Assembly (NCBI GenBank): GCA_017548925.1
Contig: JAFYYX010000001.1
Location: 94,829 to 158,828, forward strand
Direction of reading: 5' to 3'
Source: Bacilli bacterium
GTDB lineage: Bacteria; Bacillota_I; Bacilli_A; RF39; UBA660
DNA length: 64,000 nt
Part shown: piece by piece, positions 16,033 to 23,430 of the stretch
How the letters are laid out: every line of letters starts with the position of its first letter
Position numbering within the stretch: position 1 is the stretch's first letter
The notes under the pieces: generated by a model
The model's input: only the letters and a program-made list of their open reading frames with translations
The model's database searches: none
What the model was told of the DNA's origin: nothing
Position numbers and translations under genes: made by a program

Positions 16033-17028
16033 ATGGGATTAATAGATTCAGCAATTGATGCATTTAGATTTAAAGAAACAGTTTTTTATAAAGAAAACAG
16101 TGATTTGCAAAGCAAATATGATGCTTTAAAGAAATTAAATGATGAATATCCAAACAATGAAGATCTTTTAAGTGAAATGTATATTGTAAAAAAAGGATTA
16201 GACGGAGAAAATGAAATTGGATATCAACTAAAAAAAGCACATATTGGAATGTATGTATTAAGGGATATTAAAGTTAAATATGAAGATATGACTGCCCAAA
16301 TTGACTATGTAATCATAACTCCTGTATATACTTATTATGTTGAATGTAAGAATCTTGTTGGTAATATCACAGTTACTGATAAAGGAGATTTTATTAGAGA
16401 GTTCACTATTAATGGTAGAAAAATAAAAAAAGGAATGTATTCGCCATTAAGACAAGTTGAAGCTCAAAGAGAAGTTATTAGAAAAATATGGGAAAGCAAT
16501 TCTTCAGCAATTAAAAAGTTTTTTGCTTCTAAAAACTTTGATTATTATAGAAGGGTATTAGTTGTAGCAGCAAACCAAGACACTATTTTAAACACTAATA
16601 GAGCACCTAAAGAAATGAAATATAAAATTCTTAGAGCTGATGCACTAATTAGACAAATAGAATATGATTTAGACCATAGAGGAAATGATGAATATCTTGA
16701 ATCAAGAAAAGGTATGGAAGAAATGGCTCAATCATATATAGAACTATCATCAAAAGAGGAAATTAACTATTATGATTTTTATAAAGAAAAATATTGTAAT
16801 AATAAGCAAGAAAATAATGATGAATTAAAAAATAGATTAATCGAATTAAGAAAAACTAGATCTAATGAAATGAATATTCCTGCATACTATGTTTTTACAA
16901 ATGAAGAATTAGATAAATTAATAGAGATGAAACCTAAAACAATAGAAGAATTAAAGAATGCAAATATCCTTACACCAGTTAAAATTAAAACACATGGAGA
17001 AGAAATTATAAAAGAAATACAAAAATAA
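16033..17028 (+). CDS. NERD nuclease-like protein with C-terminal HRDC domain
   Basis: A 331-residue protein. The N-terminal part (about 50-170) is a NERD domain with the restriction-endonuclease-like pattern: GENEIGYQLKK, then an Asp in QIDYVIITP and E-x-K in YYVECKNLVG. The last ~65 residues form an HRDC domain (LIELRKTRSNEMNIPAYYVF and PKTIEELKNANILTP), a nucleic-acid-binding module of RecQ helicases and RNase D. Start at ATG 16033, seven bases after AGGTG; the GTG at 16024 overlaps that site. It is followed 12 bases later by an HNH-like gene, so they probably act together. DNA cleavage or repair, perhaps defence against incoming DNA, is inferred. Confidence 0.85.
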   Translation: MGLIDSAIDAFRFKETVFYKENSDLQSKYDALKKLNDEYPNNEDLLSEMYIVKKGLDGENEIGYQLKKAHIGMYVLRDIKVKYEDMTAQIDYVIITPVYTYYVECKNLVGNITVTDKGDFIREFTINGRKIKKGMYSPLRQVEAQREVIRKIWESNSSAIKKFFASKNFDYYRRVLVVAANQDTILNTNRAPKEMKYKILRADALIRQIEYDLDHRGNDEYLESRKGMEEMAQSYIELSSKEEINYYDFYKEKYCNNKQENNDELKNRLIELRKTRSNEMNIPAYYVFTNEELDKLIEMKPKTIEELKNANILTPVKIKTHGEEIIKEIQK

Positions 17029-17040
17029 GAGGTGAAAGAA

Positions 17041-17634
17041 ATGGAAAGCATAGAGATAAAAAAACAACTAGATATGACATATAGTGAATTAGTTGAATAT
17101 TTACTAAAAAAATATGGACCGGCAAAATATGATTACTTCTGTACGGAATCATGTAAATCAAAAAATTCAAAGGTTTCTAGAACAAGTGAAGGGCTATATT
17201 GTCATCATATTGATGAGGACAAAGCAATTATGTTAAGCAATGATAAATTTGCTCCTAATAATCCATTTGAATATCAAAAAGCAGACAGACTGGTTTACTG
17301 TAATGCGTTAGAACATTTAATATTACATGTTAAAATTGTTGAAGAGCCAAAAAACAAGGATGCTAATAAGATGGAATTACAAGGAATAGGGGGAGCAGTA
17401 AATTTTCTATGTCCTCAAATAAATGATTATTATAATGGATATGAATTTAAGCAACCTCATTTAATTAAAATATATAGTTTAATTGAAAATAATTTTGACG
17501 ATTACATTTATATTCTCAAATATTTTTTAAATATTATAGAAGAAAAACCACTATTAAAACTATTTGTTAACAAAGAAAGGCTTTCAATAGGTTGGGATAG
17601 GCAAATTGTACAAAAAGTATATAGCAAACTGTAA
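17041..17634 (+). CDS. HNH-like protein, partner of the NERD protein
   Basis: A 197-residue protein. The segment YCHHIDED (about 54-61) followed by LVYCNALEHLILHVKI (about 84-99) matches the layout of a beta-beta-alpha-metal HNH nuclease (His-His, Asn, His). Two Cys (FCTESCKSK) near residue 35 could bind zinc. The C-terminal half is helical and unfamiliar. ATG 17041 follows AAGAGGTG; the in-frame GTG 17032 lies in that site. It is cotranscribed with the NERD-HRDC gene and is the last gene before the right element end. HNH identity is by motif only. Confidence 0.65.
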   Translation: MESIEIKKQLDMTYSELVEYLLKKYGPAKYDYFCTESCKSKNSKVSRTSEGLYCHHIDEDKAIMLSNDKFAPNNPFEYQKADRLVYCNALEHLILHVKIVEEPKNKDANKMELQGIGGAVNFLCPQINDYYNGYEFKQPHLIKIYSLIENNFDDYIYILKYFLNIIEEKPLLKLFVNKERLSIGWDRQIVQKVYSKL

Positions 17635-17712
17635 TTGAATCAACAATATTGATTATACAAGTCATCTATAATATAATAAAAAAGACAAAGAAAATATAGG
17701 ATATGCTAGATT

Positions 17713-17731
17713 TGTGCACATTTTGTGCACA
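17713..17731. repeat. Paired TGTGCACA palindromes near the right element end
   Basis: Exact copies at 17713-17720 and 17724-17731, 11 bases apart. The 20-base block differs from the left-end block at 8047-8066 by a single base. Confidence 0.65.
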
Positions 17732-17863
17732 TTAGATGAATATTTTATATAAAAAACGGCAAAAATAGTACAAAAAATACAAAAAATTACCTGCCCACAA
17801 ATCCTTGAAAATAAAGGGAATATTCATAATACTATAAATATGGAAAATATACCAATTTGGCTC

Positions 17864-17908
17864 GCATGTGGCAGTGGTAAAAAATATAAACAATGTTGTG
17901 GTAAATAA
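17864..17908 (+). pseudogene. attR: displaced original secA 3' end
   Basis: Fourteen codons and a TAA stop encoding ACGSGKKYKQCCGK, the SecA zinc-motif tail, with no start codon and no frame upstream. Protein sequence agrees with the current secA tail but the codons differ. The former secA terminator follows directly. This is the chromosomal side of the insertion. Confidence 0.88.
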
Positions 17909-17951
17909 ACTCGCAAACCCTTATAAAATAAGGGAAAATGCGAGTTTTTTC
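17909..17951 (+). terminator. Original secA terminator
   Basis: Two stacked stems, ACTCGCA/TGCGAGT and CCCTTAT/ATAAGGG, then TTTTTT. The piece TAAAATAAGGG also occurs after the current secA stop (7991-8001), as a truncated relic without the pairing arm. Confidence 0.85.
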
Positions 17952-18038
17952 TTTGCTAAAAAAATTCGAAAAAGTATGCCCCACCCAACTTTAGATACCT
18001 TTTAGATACCTTTTTCCGGTATTTTTAAAGATATGAAA

Positions 18039-18049
18039 TATGATATAAT
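18039..18049 (+). promoter_or_regulatory. Extended -10 promoter of the 18070 gene
   Basis: TATGATATAAT 20 bases before the ATG, with TAGGAG between. An 11-base tandem repeat (TTAGATACCTT, about 17991-18012) lies upstream. The rest of the gap from 17635 holds attR and the repeats listed separately. Confidence 0.6.
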
Positions 18050-18069
18050 TATTAATAGGAGCTGATTTT

Positions 18070-19116
18070 ATGAATGATTTAGAAACTAGAGTAAATGATT
18101 ATATTAATAATGAACTATTAAATTTTAATAATATAGAAACAAATCCGTTAGAAGGAAAAGATTTAAGGGATAGTATATTAAATAGATTATTTTCAAGAAA
18201 GTGGTCTCGTAAAGCACAATTTGAAGATGCCAAAAAATATACTGAAGAAAAAGTTGACACAATATTAAATAATAATTTAGAATTCTTATTTTGTTTTTGC
18301 TTTGGTGGTTATAAACACTTTTGGTCTCCAACTTACCCAGAACCAGATTGGGCAGAAATATTTACTATTAAATACTTAATTGAATATGTTCTTCCAATTG
18401 CAGAGACCCAAGATAAGAAAACTAAAATAGAGTTTGAATCCGAGGAAGTAGCTCTTACTTATATGAATAACACTCCTCAAGAAGGGATGGATAAATATAA
18501 TAAAGCATTTAAAGAATTGATAGATTATATAAATAGTAAAGTAGAATATCCAATTGATTTAAGTGTAGTGCTTGCTAGGAATTTTTATGATAGAGAAGAA
18601 CTACTAAAAAAGATGTATGATTATTTACCTGAAGTAAAAGAAAGATTTGATGCTTTACCTGAAGAAGAAAAAGAGATTAGACTTAAAAGAGCAGAAACCA
18701 ATATAATGTGGAATGGTAAAGAAGACTTAACTAATATATCAGATGAAGAAAGAAGAAAGTTTATATATGATTCTAGAACTTTAAATGAATCATTCTTAGA
18801 TATCGATTATGAACTTAGGGGAAAAGAATATTTTGAAAAAGAAAACCTTATTCCACTTCTTGGATCATTTGGTTTAGGTGCTGGTGGTGAATTATGGCTT
18901 CATTTAGCATCTAATTCATCTTCTATGGTAGACTTTTGGGCAGGTATGGGAATACTTGAAGTTAGAGAAGATAAAATAATTCAAAAAACTATATCTCAAA
19001 AACAATATGAACAAATAAAGGATAAATTAATTAAAATAAAGTTAAATAATAATTTAACTAATATAAGTGATAATTATTCCTGGATATATGTTTATGAAGG
19101 AAAATTACCATTTTAA
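18070..19116 (+). CDS. Protein of unknown function (348 aa)
   Basis: A soluble, acidic protein with no membrane segment. Two stretches look like functional cores: an N-terminal one with FCFGGYKHFWSPTYPEPDWA (about residues 75-95) and a C-terminal Gly-rich one with LLGSFGLGAGGELWLHLA (about 262-280). The P-x-P-D-W-A-E layout after a Gly-Gly-Tyr-Lys faintly recalls the PDxGE region of isocyanide synthases (DIT1/PvcA), too weakly to name it. It is the first chromosomal gene right of the element and has its own promoter. AATAGGAG precedes the ATG. Confidence 0.8.
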   Translation: MNDLETRVNDYINNELLNFNNIETNPLEGKDLRDSILNRLFSRKWSRKAQFEDAKKYTEEKVDTILNNNLEFLFCFCFGGYKHFWSPTYPEPDWAEIFTIKYLIEYVLPIAETQDKKTKIEFESEEVALTYMNNTPQEGMDKYNKAFKELIDYINSKVEYPIDLSVVLARNFYDREELLKKMYDYLPEVKERFDALPEEEKEIRLKRAETNIMWNGKEDLTNISDEERRKFIYDSRTLNESFLDIDYELRGKEYFEKENLIPLLGSFGLGAGGELWLHLASNSSSMVDFWAGMGILEVREDKIIQKTISQKQYEQIKDKLIKIKLNNNLTNISDNYSWIYVYEGKLPF

Positions 19117-19186
19117 AACAAATTGCTAAAAAATTTTGAAAAACAAAAAGAAGAAATATAATCATTTTAAATAAAAGGAGTATTGT

Positions 19187-19831
19187 ATGGATAAAATAAT
19201 TCAATTAGTTAATGGAAATAGTTTAAAAAGTAATATAGAAGATAAGAAAAAAGTTTTTGTATGTGGTGGCGCATCACAAGTAAGAGAAGATTACTACAAA
19301 GATGCGTATAATCTTGGAGTAATCCTTGCACAAAACAACTTAGCTTATGTACAGGGTGGAGTTTCAACACCTGAAACTATAATGGGAGAATCTTATAGGG
19401 GATATAAAGATGCAGGTGGAGATAGTGCGTATTTCATTACAAGAAAATTTGATAATGTTGACTTTATAAATGAAATTAATAATTTAAAAGGTGCATTCGA
19501 GGTTGATGATATTGGATTGTTAATAAAATCACAATTTTTATGGTCTGATATTTCTGTTATTATGCCTGGTGGAACAGGAACTTTAATGGAATTACTTGGA
19601 TACATAGAATATCAATATGATTATCCTGGAAAGAAACCTGTTGTAATTATATATAACAAACAAGTTAATAATAAGGGTATATTTGATAATTTTATAAATC
19701 AATTTAAAGAACTAGTAAATGAGGGTTTTATTTCAAAAAATAGATTTGAAGAAACTTTTATAGTTGTTAATACTTTTGAAGAATTAGAAAAAACAGTATT
19801 AGAACATATAGAGTCAAAAAGAATGGTATAA
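19187..19831 (+). CDS. LOG-family (TIGR00730-like) nucleotide-binding Rossmann protein
   Basis: A 214-residue protein with the LOG-family signature PGGTGTLMELLGYIE (about 125-139) and a second Gly-rich segment QGGVSTPETIMGE (about 57-69). Members hydrolyse nucleoside 5'-monophosphates to base and ribose 5-phosphate, or bind related nucleotides; the true substrate here is unknown. AAAAGGAG precedes ATG 19187. A 20-base gap separates it from the next gene, so the two may be cotranscribed. A second LOG protein lies at 28044. Confidence 0.85.
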   Translation: MDKIIQLVNGNSLKSNIEDKKKVFVCGGASQVREDYYKDAYNLGVILAQNNLAYVQGGVSTPETIMGESYRGYKDAGGDSAYFITRKFDNVDFINEINNLKGAFEVDDIGLLIKSQFLWSDISVIMPGGTGTLMELLGYIEYQYDYPGKKPVVIIYNKQVNNKGIFDNFINQFKELVNEGFISKNRFEETFIVVNTFEELEKTVLEHIESKRMV

Positions 19832-19851
19832 TATATTTGAGGTGTTTAATT

Positions 19852-20217
19852 ATGAATATAATAGAGTTTAATGGTGACCCAATGTTACAATTAGAAAAAT
19901 TTGAAGATATGGATAAATATATATTTTATTTAAATCAAGAATCATTTGATGAGATAAAGTCATATTCAGAACTAATAAGTGAAAATATCCCAGAATACTT
20001 TAATGACAAAAAAACTGACTTTATGTTATTTGCTGCTGGTGGAACTGATGATGAAGGAAATGAATTTCCTGATACATATATAGGTATTAGTAGTACTTCA
20101 AATTCTGATTATCCATATTATTTTTCAGCAATCTATGCTTCAGATTTTCAATATACAAAACCTGAAAATGGAGAAATGATTTTCTTAAAAAAGAATGATA
20201 AACAATTAAAACAATAA
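19852..20217 (+). CDS. Small acidic protein of unknown function (121 aa)
   Basis: A soluble acidic protein (pattern FLMLFAAGGTDDEGNEF is not a known motif). Start at ATG 19852 after GAGGTG; the in-frame start at 19837 lacks a ribosome-binding site. It follows the LOG gene closely and ends at a strong terminator. No family recognised. Confidence 0.7.
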   Translation: MNIIEFNGDPMLQLEKFEDMDKYIFYLNQESFDEIKSYSELISENIPEYFNDKKTDFMLFAAGGTDDEGNEFPDTYIGISSTSNSDYPYYFSAIYASDFQYTKPENGEMIFLKKNDKQLKQ

Positions 20218-20227
20218 TTAATATTTT

Positions 20228-20258
20228 AAAAAGCTTTATTTCTTAAAGCTTTTTATTT
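20228..20258 (+). terminator. Terminator after the 19852 gene
   Basis: Stem AAAAAGCTTT / AAAGCTTTTT, then T-rich sequence. Confidence 0.8.
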
Positions 20259-20376
20259 ATATTCATAAATCTCAAATAAAGCAATCAAAAATAAACTAAC
20301 TGTAAAGTAATAACCAATTTATTGTTTTAAAAGTATAACCTTATGATATGATTTAATTATAAAGGGAGTGTTTTTA

Positions 20377-20784
20377 ATGGCACAATTTGAAGAAGATTTA
20401 GCTGAATTAAAATCATTAGCAAGTCAGTACAAAAATGAAAGCCAAGGTTACCAATATTTAAATGAACAAATGTATAGATTAAATAGTATTCAAAAGAAAA
20501 TGAAAGCCATTTTTGATAAATATGTTACAGATGTTCCTAATTTACTAACGCTAATTAGTGAAGTTCCATATGCATATAAACATATCGGTATTCCTGATAG
20601 AAGCGAGTATGAAAAAGTAATTGAAAAATACAAAAGAAAACAACAATATGAAAATGGACCTAGATTCTATAGCCTAGATGGTAAAGAGTTCTTTAATTTA
20701 GAGGAAGCTATGGCAAGAAATGCTCAAATTCAAAACGGTATGGATACTGTTCTTCCGGAAAAAACTACAGGAGAGAGACAGTAA
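20377..20784 (+). CDS. Helical protein of unknown function (135 aa)
   Basis: N-terminal two thirds are charged and helical (MAQFEEDLAELKSLASQYKN), probably a coiled coil; the tail contains RFYSLDGKEFFNLEEAMARN, possibly a small beta-alpha unit. No signal peptide. Start at ATG 20377 seven bases after AAAGGGAG; the upstream in-frame start at 20368 lies at that site. A terminator follows. No family recognised. Confidence 0.75.
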   Translation: MAQFEEDLAELKSLASQYKNESQGYQYLNEQMYRLNSIQKKMKAIFDKYVTDVPNLLTLISEVPYAYKHIGIPDRSEYEKVIEKYKRKQQYENGPRFYSLDGKEFFNLEEAMARNAQIQNGMDTVLPEKTTGERQ

Positions 20785-20794
20785 GGTTAATTTT

Positions 20795-20830
20795 AACTCG
20801 TTAATATAACGAGTTTTTGTATGATATAAT
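20795..20830 (+). terminator. Terminator-promoter hinge (copy 1)
   Basis: Stem AACTCGTTA / TAACGAGTT with ATA loop and T-run, running into the extended -10 TATGATATAAT (20820-20830) for the next gene. The same hairpin and -10 occur again at 22025-22060. Confidence 0.85.
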
Positions 20831-20850
20831 CAGTATAGGAGTTGATTACT

Positions 20851-22005
20851 ATGTCTAAATTTGAAACAAGTATAGCATGCATTGAATGCGGCAATAAATT
20901 GTTTGAAAAATTATTTCCAATGTTTTTAGAGTACAAGAATAATTTTTCTAGTCTTTCATATTTTGAAAAGGAAACATATAATACAATTCTTGGATCACAG
21001 TATGCATTAATATGTGAATACTATTTAAAAGGATTATTTATATCAAATATGGAAGTAATCATACCTGATGAGTTAAAAAGTAAAATAAATGCATTAACAG
21101 AAGAACAGGAATTAATGATTATTTTATCAGATGAGAATAAAATTAGACAAGACGAACTTTTAAGTAAATTAGATAAAAAAGAACTAAGAGTTTTATTAAA
21201 TAATAATTCATTAAAAAGTTTTGGTCATAGTTTAGTTGCTCTTTTAGGAACAGAAACTTTAGGCGATAATAAGAGAATAATAATTCCGAATCATATTAGA
21301 AAACGTATTATTTGGGAAATGTATGACAGATTATATAACCCAGAAAATGAAACTGATGAGGAAAAGCGTAAATTTCAAGAATATATACATACTCCTATAA
21401 GCAAAAAACTTGTAAACGGAGATATACTAAGAATAGGTAATCAAATATTGGAAGAATTTTTATCACTTTCCTCCACAAATGATGCTTTTCCAAAGGGAAG
21501 ATATGGAATTTTTAATAATTTTATATCAAATGTTGATTTCCTATCAGGCTTAGCATTTTCAATAAGACATCAATTTAAATATCAATATACAAATTTAATT
21601 GAACTTTATGTTAGTAAAAATGACAAATTTGGGAAATTCATTTATCCTGATAAAGATTCAAAAATAATATTTAAAAGTAAAAATAATCAACAAATTGTAT
21701 ATGATATGGTTCCTATAATTTTATATGCTATGTTTGGAATGGAAATTACTTGGAATGCAGCAAAACCTACCCTAACGCCTGATGAGATGGAATACTTAAA
21801 AACATTAAAAAAATATGATGATAATGCTAGAATAACAACTAATAAAATATACTTAGATGAATTAGAAGATGTTAATACAGTAGAATACACTCAAAATTGT
21901 AAAACTAAACAAATTGTTTTAAAAGAAGGAAGACTATACGAAGTGTCACCAACTCTATCAAATATTAAGACAGATAGTTTCAATGTGTCACTACATTATA
22001 AATAA
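20851..22005 (+). CDS. Protein of unknown function (384 aa)
   Basis: A soluble protein, mostly helical, with no membrane segment. The N-terminal half has Cys residues (ACIECGNKLFEKL) that could bind metal, but there is no second pair. The middle (FPKGRYGIFNNFISNVDFLS) and the C-terminal part match nothing I know. Start at ATG 20851 after TAGGAG. The gene is enclosed by two identical terminator-promoter modules, which makes it look like an independent cassette. Confidence 0.78.
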   Translation: MSKFETSIACIECGNKLFEKLFPMFLEYKNNFSSLSYFEKETYNTILGSQYALICEYYLKGLFISNMEVIIPDELKSKINALTEEQELMIILSDENKIRQDELLSKLDKKELRVLLNNNSLKSFGHSLVALLGTETLGDNKRIIIPNHIRKRIIWEMYDRLYNPENETDEEKRKFQEYIHTPISKKLVNGDILRIGNQILEEFLSLSSTNDAFPKGRYGIFNNFISNVDFLSGLAFSIRHQFKYQYTNLIELYVSKNDKFGKFIYPDKDSKIIFKSKNNQQIVYDMVPIILYAMFGMEITWNAAKPTLTPDEMEYLKTLKKYDDNARITTNKIYLDELEDVNTVEYTQNCKTKQIVLKEGRLYEVSPTLSNIKTDSFNVSLHYK

Positions 22006-22024
22006 GTACAAAAAATGTAAAAAA

Positions 22025-22060
22025 AACTCGTTAATATAACGAGTTTTTTTATGATATAAT
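22025..22060 (+). terminator. Terminator-promoter hinge (copy 2)
   Basis: Same hairpin as at 20795 (AACTCGTTA / TAACGAGTT), T-run, then TATGATATAAT (22050-22060), the promoter of murL. Confidence 0.85.
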
Positions 22061-22077
22061 TATTGTTAGGTGATATT

Positions 22078-23430
22078 ATGGATAAGTTTTTAGAATTAAG
22101 AAATAAATATCCAGAATTTATATATGATAGCTATACATATTTTTTTAATGAAAATGAATTTATAGCTGAGTTTAAATTTATTATTCCAGGATTACAAGAA
22201 TTTAATCCATCAATTAAAATAGATAAAAAATATATTAAAAATAATAATATAAATGACAACTTTTTAAGTTATCTTGTATTTAATATCGGACTTGTAGAAA
22301 TGGTTAGTTTCTATAAAGTTGTCTGTAGTCCAAAGATTATTGTTAATGCGGGATATGTTAATCAAGATCAAATTAATTGGTTTAAAAAATTAATATATAA
22401 TGGCTTAGGAGAATTTTTATACAAAAATAACATAAATATTTCTACAGATGATTTATTGAATATAACATGCACTAAAGAGGAAAGTACTATTGATTATCCA
22501 ATTTATAATGGTGTAGGTAATTTAATTGCCGTTGGTGGTGGAAAAGATTCTTGTGTATCTTTAGAAATACTAAAAAATGAAGATAACACATGTTATGTAA
22601 TTAATCCTAAAGATGTACAAATTAATTGCTGCGTTGCTGCTGGATATAATGATGAGAAAGTTATTTTTGTAACTAGAAATTTTGAAAGAGAAAAATTAGT
22701 TGATTTAAATAATAAAGGATTTTTAAATGGGCACATCCCAATTTCAGCAGTAATAGCATTTATATCATATTTATGTGCCTATTTATCAAATAGAAAGAAT
22801 ATTATTTTATCTAACGAATCAAGTGCAAATCAATCAACTGTAATTGGTAGTAATATTAATCACCAATATTCTAAAACCATAGAATTTGAAAATGATTTTA
22901 GATACTATATAAATAATTATTTTAAAACAGGTATTAATTATTTTAGTTTACTAAGAGGATTAAGTGAATATCAAATAGCGTGTATATTCTCTAAATATGA
23001 TAAATATTTTAGTATCTTTAAAAGTTGCAATTTAGGAAGTAAAGAAAGTAATTGGAATTGGTGCTGTAATTGTCCTAAGTGTTTATTTGTTTATATGATA
23101 TTAAGCCCAAATTTATATAAAGAAAAGTTAGTAAATATATTTGGTCAGGATTTATATGAAAGAGAAGATTTACTTGAAACATTTAAAGAAATAATAGGTG
23201 AAAGTGAAACTAAACCATTTGAATGTGTTGGTACAATTGAGGAAGCAAAATTTGCTGTTAGTACTTTAATTAATAAATTAGATAAAGATAATTTACCTTA
23301 TTTACTTAAATATTATTATGAACACTATGAACTATATTTAAATGAAGACGGTATTTTAACATATAATAATAAAAATAATATTGATGAATATTTTAACAAA
23401 CTTGTAATGGAGGAACTAAAAAATGATTAA
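22078..23430 (+). CDS. murL: MurL-like UDP-MurNAc-L-Ala-L-Glu epimerase
   Basis: A 450-residue protein with a PP-loop-like motif VGGGKDSCVSLEIL (about 148-161) and a Cys cluster WNWCCNCPKCLFVY (about 325-338), features I associate with MurL. MurL, known from Xanthomonas, epimerises the terminal L-Glu of UDP-MurNAc-L-Ala-L-Glu to D-Glu with ATP, replacing glutamate racemase. The gene overlaps by 8 bases a murD-like ligase, the neighbour expected for this pathway. ATG 22078 follows AGGTG. Identification rests on remembered motifs and on this neighbour. A different PP-loop enzyme is the main alternative. Confidence 0.75.
   Translation: MDKFLELRNKYPEFIYDSYTYFFNENEFIAEFKFIIPGLQEFNPSIKIDKKYIKNNNINDNFLSYLVFNIGLVEMVSFYKVVCSPKIIVNAGYVNQDQINWFKKLIYNGLGEFLYKNNINISTDDLLNITCTKEESTIDYPIYNGVGNLIAVGGGKDSCVSLEILKNEDNTCYVINPKDVQINCCVAAGYNDEKVIFVTRNFEREKLVDLNNKGFLNGHIPISAVIAFISYLCAYLSNRKNIILSNESSANQSTVIGSNINHQYSKTIEFENDFRYYINNYFKTGINYFSLLRGLSEYQIACIFSKYDKYFSIFKSCNLGSKESNWNWCCNCPKCLFVYMILSPNLYKEKLVNIFGQDLYEREDLLETFKEIIGESETKPFECVGTIEEAKFAVSTLINKLDKDNLPYLLKYYYEHYELYLNEDGILTYNNKNNIDEYFNKLVMEELKND

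Larger units (their letters stand above)
7944..17908 (+). mobile_element. Integrative mobilizable element inserted in the 3' end of secA (about 10 kb)
   Basis: Bounded by two copies of the secA tail as direct repeats. Inside are two tyrosine recombinases, an excisionase-like protein, regulators, a MobV relaxase with a MobV-type oriT, and four cargo genes, all on the plus strand. No type IV secretion genes are present, so it would depend on a helper conjugative element. The right copy of the secA tail keeps the intact terminator, which marks it as the old chromosomal end. Palindromes TGTGCACA lie near both ends, four at the left and two at the right. Boundaries are inferred from the repeats; exact cut points are not determined. 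Confidence 0.85.

Noticed and set aside
17991-18012. Start of a CRISPR-like repeat (TTAGATACCTT twice)
   Set aside because: Only two adjacent copies without spacers; no cas genes anywhere in the window.
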